From CAZHOS01 sp964534605 (lineage in GTDB: Bacteria > Patescibacteriota > Saccharimonadia > Saccharimonadales > VXPC01), in assembly GCA_964534605.1 (NCBI GenBank), contig CAZHOS010000029.1, positions 1 to 8,062 on the forward strand: 8,062 bases of DNA. The letters are read 5' to 3'. Numbering within the stretch: the stretch's first letter is position 1; each line of letters starts with the position of its first letter. The notes beneath the pieces were generated by a model. It did no database searches. It saw only the letters and a program-made list of their open reading frames with translations, and was not told where the DNA came from. Made by a program: the position numbers and the translations under genes. Of this stretch, positions 5,721-8,062 are shown in pieces.

Positions 5721-5749
5721 GTTGCTTTCTGTTGACATTATTGTTTTGT

Positions 5750-5767
5750 AATTCAGTAAAAATTCAG
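5750..5767. promoter_or_regulatory. Direct repeat upstream of the flavocytochrome gene (possible operator)
   Basis: AATTCAG occurs at 5750-5756 and again at 5761-5767, an 11-bp period on the same face of the helix. Such tandem half-sites are typical of OmpR/PhoB-type regulators, but seven bases in an A/T-rich region is weak evidence. A TTGACA at 5732-5737 lies nearby without a good -10 partner. Confidence 0.35.
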
Positions 5768-5788
5768 ACACAAAAACATGCTTACTCA

Positions 5789-5797
5789 TGCTAGTAT
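5789..5797 (+). promoter_or_regulatory. Likely extended -10 of the flavocytochrome gene
   Basis: TGC followed by TAGTAT (5792-5797, 4/6 to TATAAT) ends 8 bases before the ATG at 5806. A second candidate, TACTAT (5800-5805), abuts the ATG. No ribosome site precedes the ATG, so a leaderless or nearly leaderless mRNA is likely. Confidence 0.4.
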
Positions 5798-5805
5798 TTT
5801 ACTAT

Positions 5806-7110
5806 ATGAGTAACAACTTAATAAAGAGCGAAAAAACCAAAAAGAATATCACGACGCTGCTGATTATTGCTAGCTATCTACCTTTCCTTATATTCTCTAA
5901 TGCCGAGATTACCGACGCGTCGTCTGTGCTGTTCTTTGCTGCTCGGCAGGCTGGCTATCTGGCAACCATTATGCTGCTGTGGCAGTTTATCTTGGGTACA
6001 CGGGCGATAACTCGCTACTTCTTTAAGGACCACATCTGGGTACTAGATACTCACAAACAGTTTGGCATCTATGGCATTTTGTTGATCCTAGCCCACCCGA
6101 TACTTATTACTATCGACTACGGCGAGAGCGCCAACTTCCTGCTCTACGGCCCGCTAGAGACAGACTTTGACCAACACGTGGCAATGGGCCGCTTTGCATT
6201 CTTTATCTTTATGATCATATGGATTAGTAGTGCAATACTACGTAAAAAAATAGGCTATCGCCCCTGGCGCTATATCCACTACTTAGCCTACCTGATGATT
6301 CCGTTCTTGCTGCTACATGTGCCCGAAACTGGGACCTTCTATGCTTTCGAGCAAGGTATTCGTACTTACTGGGCGATTATCGCCGCAGCCTTTGGCGTTA
6401 TTGTGCTGCTGCGCGCCCTGGACTTCTTTACCTTTGGTCATAAAACCTACAAGCTGATATCTAAAAAAGAAATATCTAAAGGCGTATACCAATACGTATT
6501 CGAGCCACTTACCAACAAGCGGATAATCCCAAATGCCGGGCAATTCCTATATGTGCGTAAGGGCTTCTGGTCAGAAGAGCACCCGTTCTCTATCGTGGGG
6601 CACAACGAAAAGAACGACCAGATATTCGTTGCGGCCAAGGTGTTTGGTAAGTACACTGCCAAGCTGTCTAATCTAGAGCTCGGGACTCAAGTCTATCTAG
6701 ATGGTCCATACGGCGTATTTACAGCCGAAGCAAACATAGACGAGACGACTCCGACTACATTTATCGCTGGCGGCATTGGCATTACACCCTTCATCCCCCA
6801 CGTGCTAAACAAACGTATGAATGTACACCTATTTAGTGCTTGCCGCACCGCCCGCCACAGCCTCTTCGACAAAGAGCTCAAGGCGCATCTAGGCGACAAG
6901 TACATCCAGGTGCATAGCGAGAAAGCCAGCGGAGGTGCCCACAGTGGCTACATCGATGCCGAGCTACTAAAGTCGCAACTAGGCGACCAGTTTGCCAAGC
7001 AAACCTTCTATATCTGTGGTCCGGCCCCTATGATGGCCAAGGTCAAAACGTCCTTGCAGGACGCCGGCATAGACCAGGGCAAGATCCACACCGAAGAATT
7101 CGGCTACTAG
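5806..7110 (+). CDS. Ferric-reductase/NOX-type transmembrane flavocytochrome
   Basis: A 434-residue membrane oxidoreductase that should pass electrons from NAD(P)H through FAD and two b hemes across the membrane. The N-terminal half is a ferric reductase-like membrane domain with about six helices. Heme ligands appear as two spaced pairs, H83/H97 and H158/H171, the bis-heme pattern of the NOX/FRE group. The cytoplasmic half has an FAD-binding barrel (about 214-310; HPFSIVG at 259-265, DGPYGVF at 299-305), then an NAD(P)-binding domain (AGGIGITPF 321-329, CGPAPMM 404-410) and ends EEFGY. The ATG at 5806 is preferred over the in-frame ATG at 5788, because the extended -10 lies between them and neither start has a ribosome site. 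Natural acceptor unknown; the nearby FMN-binding protein and ApbE suggest a flavoprotein acceptor outside the cell membrane. Divergent from the ccdA cluster and convergent with apbE, overlapping its stop. Confidence 0.9.
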   Translation: MSNNLIKSEKTKKNITTLLIIASYLPFLIFSNAEITDASSVLFFAARQAGYLATIMLLWQFILGTRAITRYFFKDHIWVLDTHKQFGIYGILLILAHPILITIDYGESANFLLYGPLETDFDQHVAMGRFAFFIFMIIWISSAILRKKIGYRPWRYIHYLAYLMIPFLLLHVPETGTFYAFEQGIRTYWAIIAAAFGVIVLLRALDFFTFGHKTYKLISKKEISKGVYQYVFEPLTNKRIIPNAGQFLYVRKGFWSEEHPFSIVGHNEKNDQIFVAAKVFGKYTAKLSNLELGTQVYLDGPYGVFTAEANIDETTPTTFIAGGIGITPFIPHVLNKRMNVHLFSACRTARHSLFDKELKAHLGDKYIQVHSEKASGGAHSGYIDAELLKSQLGDQFAKQTFYICGPAPMMAKVKTSLQDAGIDQGKIHTEEFGY

Positions 7111-7928
7111 ACAGGACCAATCTGCGCATATCTATCGTCGTCGTAATAGACAACTGTAGGTAGCTGCAGCTCCTTACTAAGGGCAAGCGGGTCGCGACAG
7201 ACAGATAATGCCGTGGCGTAACCGTCGGCCTCTGCACACGAATCGGCCAGCACAGTTACCTGAGTTATATTACCGCTATAGCTCTGACCGTCTGTGCCGA
7301 CCAGATGATTATGCCCGTCCCACGCACGAATAAGCGGCGAACTGCTAGCCATTGCTCCGATAGTGACACTTAATTTCTTAAAATATTTACCCGATGCGCC
7401 TGGCATCATAAGTGGGATGTCTGTTGGTTGGTCAAAGTGGTAGCGCATATCGCCTCCGCCGTTGACGAGGATATTGGTTGCGCCTGCGCTAGCAAGCTGC
7501 GCATAGAGTTTATCTATAAGGTAGCCCTTGCCCAGACCTCCAAGGTCTAGCTTGACGCCGTCAAGCTCTACCAGCTCGCTACTCCACGACGCCTTCGATA
7601 ACCAGTCTGGCTCGTAGGTAGACTGCAAGTCCGGGCCATAGCCTTGCGCACTGATTGCCGCCCCGGCAGTTGGGTTAAATAGTCCCTGCGTGCGTACAGA
7701 TATTTGGCGCATGTGATCTAGCATTTTCAGCAAATCTTCCGGGGGACTGTCTAGCTTGCCCGAGTTATTAAGCTGCATCAACAACGAATCTCCAGCGAAG
7801 CGTGTAAACGTCTGTTCGAACTCACGCGCTGTAGACTCTGCTTGCTCTAGCTTGCCGTTTAACACTTCGCTTGCTTGGACATGCCAAACAGTGCCCAGTG
7901 CCTTGAATCGATGCGCTTTTAACGGCAT
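7107..7928 (-). CDS. apbE: ApbE-like FAD:protein FMN transferase
   Basis: A 273-residue protein of the ApbE family, which moves FMN from FAD onto a Thr or Ser of a target protein in a Mg-dependent reaction. Family landmarks in order: LGTVW (11-15), FTRFAGDSLLMQLNNSG (41-57), GLFNPTAGA (82-90), LDLGGLGKGYLID (127-139), LVNGGGD (154-160), GHNHLVGT (205-212) and ADGYATAL (234-241). D235 and T239 have the four-residue spacing of the metal-binding Asp/Thr of known ApbE proteins. No signal peptide or lipobox: the catalytic fold starts almost at residue 1, so this version is probably cytoplasmic, unlike lipoprotein forms. The ATG at 7928 lacks a clear ribosome site and lies 14 bases after the upstream stop, so translation may be coupled. 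Its stop overlaps that of the flavocytochrome gene within CTAG. Confidence 0.9.
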   Translation of the reverse strand: MPLKAHRFKALGTVWHVQASEVLNGKLEQAESTAREFEQTFTRFAGDSLLMQLNNSGKLDSPPEDLLKMLDHMRQISVRTQGLFNPTAGAAISAQGYGPDLQSTYEPDWLSKASWSSELVELDGVKLDLGGLGKGYLIDKLYAQLASAGATNILVNGGGDMRYHFDQPTDIPLMMPGASGKYFKKLSVTIGAMASSSPLIRAWDGHNHLVGTDGQSYSGNITQVTVLADSCAEADGYATALSVCRDPLALSKELQLPTVVYYDDDRYAQIGPV

Positions 7929-7942
7929 GGGTCGGCTCTTGG

Positions 7943-8062
7943 CTACGAAGCTAGTGCTTGGCTACGAATGTCGTCTAGTAGGTCATTGAATGCTGCTTGA
8001 GTTAACGATGCCCCGCCTAACTTGTCGACGTCTGCTTCGTCAAGATCCTGGCCCTCGACTGC
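7943..8062 (-). CDS. Probable FMN-binding-domain protein, C-terminal 39 residues
   Basis: Only the 3' end is in the window: an open minus frame from the right edge to TAG at 7943. The visible residues contain DKLGGASLTQAAFNDLLDDI, then RSQALAS and stop. This fits the C-terminal end of the FMN_bind (NqrC/RnfG-like) domain, where an (S/D)GAT-x-T motif is followed by an amphipathic helix ending near Q-A. The position of the usual flavin-accepting Thr is Ser here (S19 of the visible part, codon at 8006-8008). The gene lies directly upstream of apbE on the same strand with a 14-base gap, which supports it being the substrate. The rest of the protein, including any export signal or second FMN domain, is outside the window. 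Confidence 0.7.
   Translation of the reverse strand, partial: AVEGQDLDEADVDKLGGASLTQAAFNDLLDDIRSQALAS

Noticed and set aside
5788..5805. ATG start giving a flavocytochrome six residues longer
   Set aside because: No ribosome site and no -10 suitably placed for it; the likely -10 falls within this stretch.
1..8062. CRISPR arrays, insertion sequences, tRNA or rRNA genes
   Set aside because: No regularly spaced repeats, transposase-like ORFs, terminal repeats or cloverleaf-like sequences were seen.

Overview
The window reads as a bacterial chromosomal segment of intermediate base composition with compact, mostly single-gene or short-operon layout. It uses the standard genetic code: TGG for Trp, GGN for Gly, and no in-frame TGA in any convincing gene. 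Some starts have good Shine-Dalgarno sequences. At least two genes have a -10 box almost touching the ATG, which suggests leaderless mRNAs. Small proteins, a minimal redox set and no mobile elements would fit a Candidatus Saccharibacteria/Patescibacteria (CPR) genome. That placement is an impression from protein style, not a demonstrated assignment.

Layout, left to right. (1) The 3' end of tyrosyl-tRNA synthetase (+), closed by a strong hairpin. (2) A small one-pass membrane protein of unknown function (-), with a good promoter. (3) A gap with no convincing gene but a notable hairpin, then a compound terminator. (4) A single-domain cupin (-), divergent from (5) a very Ala/Gly-rich 121-residue protein (+) that has its own extended -10 promoter, an inverted repeat beside the -10, and a terminator. 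(6) An unrecognised 200-residue soluble protein (-), probably leaderless. (7) A leftward cluster in transcription order: CcdA-like membrane thiol transporter, membrane-anchored DUF3179 protein, TlpA-like thioredoxin-fold protein. (8) Divergent from that cluster, a ferric-reductase/NOX-type flavocytochrome (+). (9) Convergent with the flavocytochrome and sharing a CTAG double stop, an ApbE-like FMN transferase (-), preceded in the same direction by the 3' end of what looks like an FMN-binding-domain protein whose putative acceptor is Ser.

The right half (3060-8062) is best read as one extracytoplasmic redox island with two arms. In the thiol arm, CcdA would carry reducing equivalents across the membrane to TlpA, with the CxxC-bearing DUF3179 protein as a plausible client. 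In the flavin arm, the flavocytochrome would take electrons from NAD(P)H through FAD and two hemes across the membrane, and ApbE would load covalent FMN onto the neighbouring FMN-binding protein as a likely electron acceptor. The two arms are transcribed divergently from a 151-bp regulatory region with direct repeats. The individual families are known. The combination, the missing cis-proline in TlpA and the functional link to DUF3179 are the parts most worth testing.
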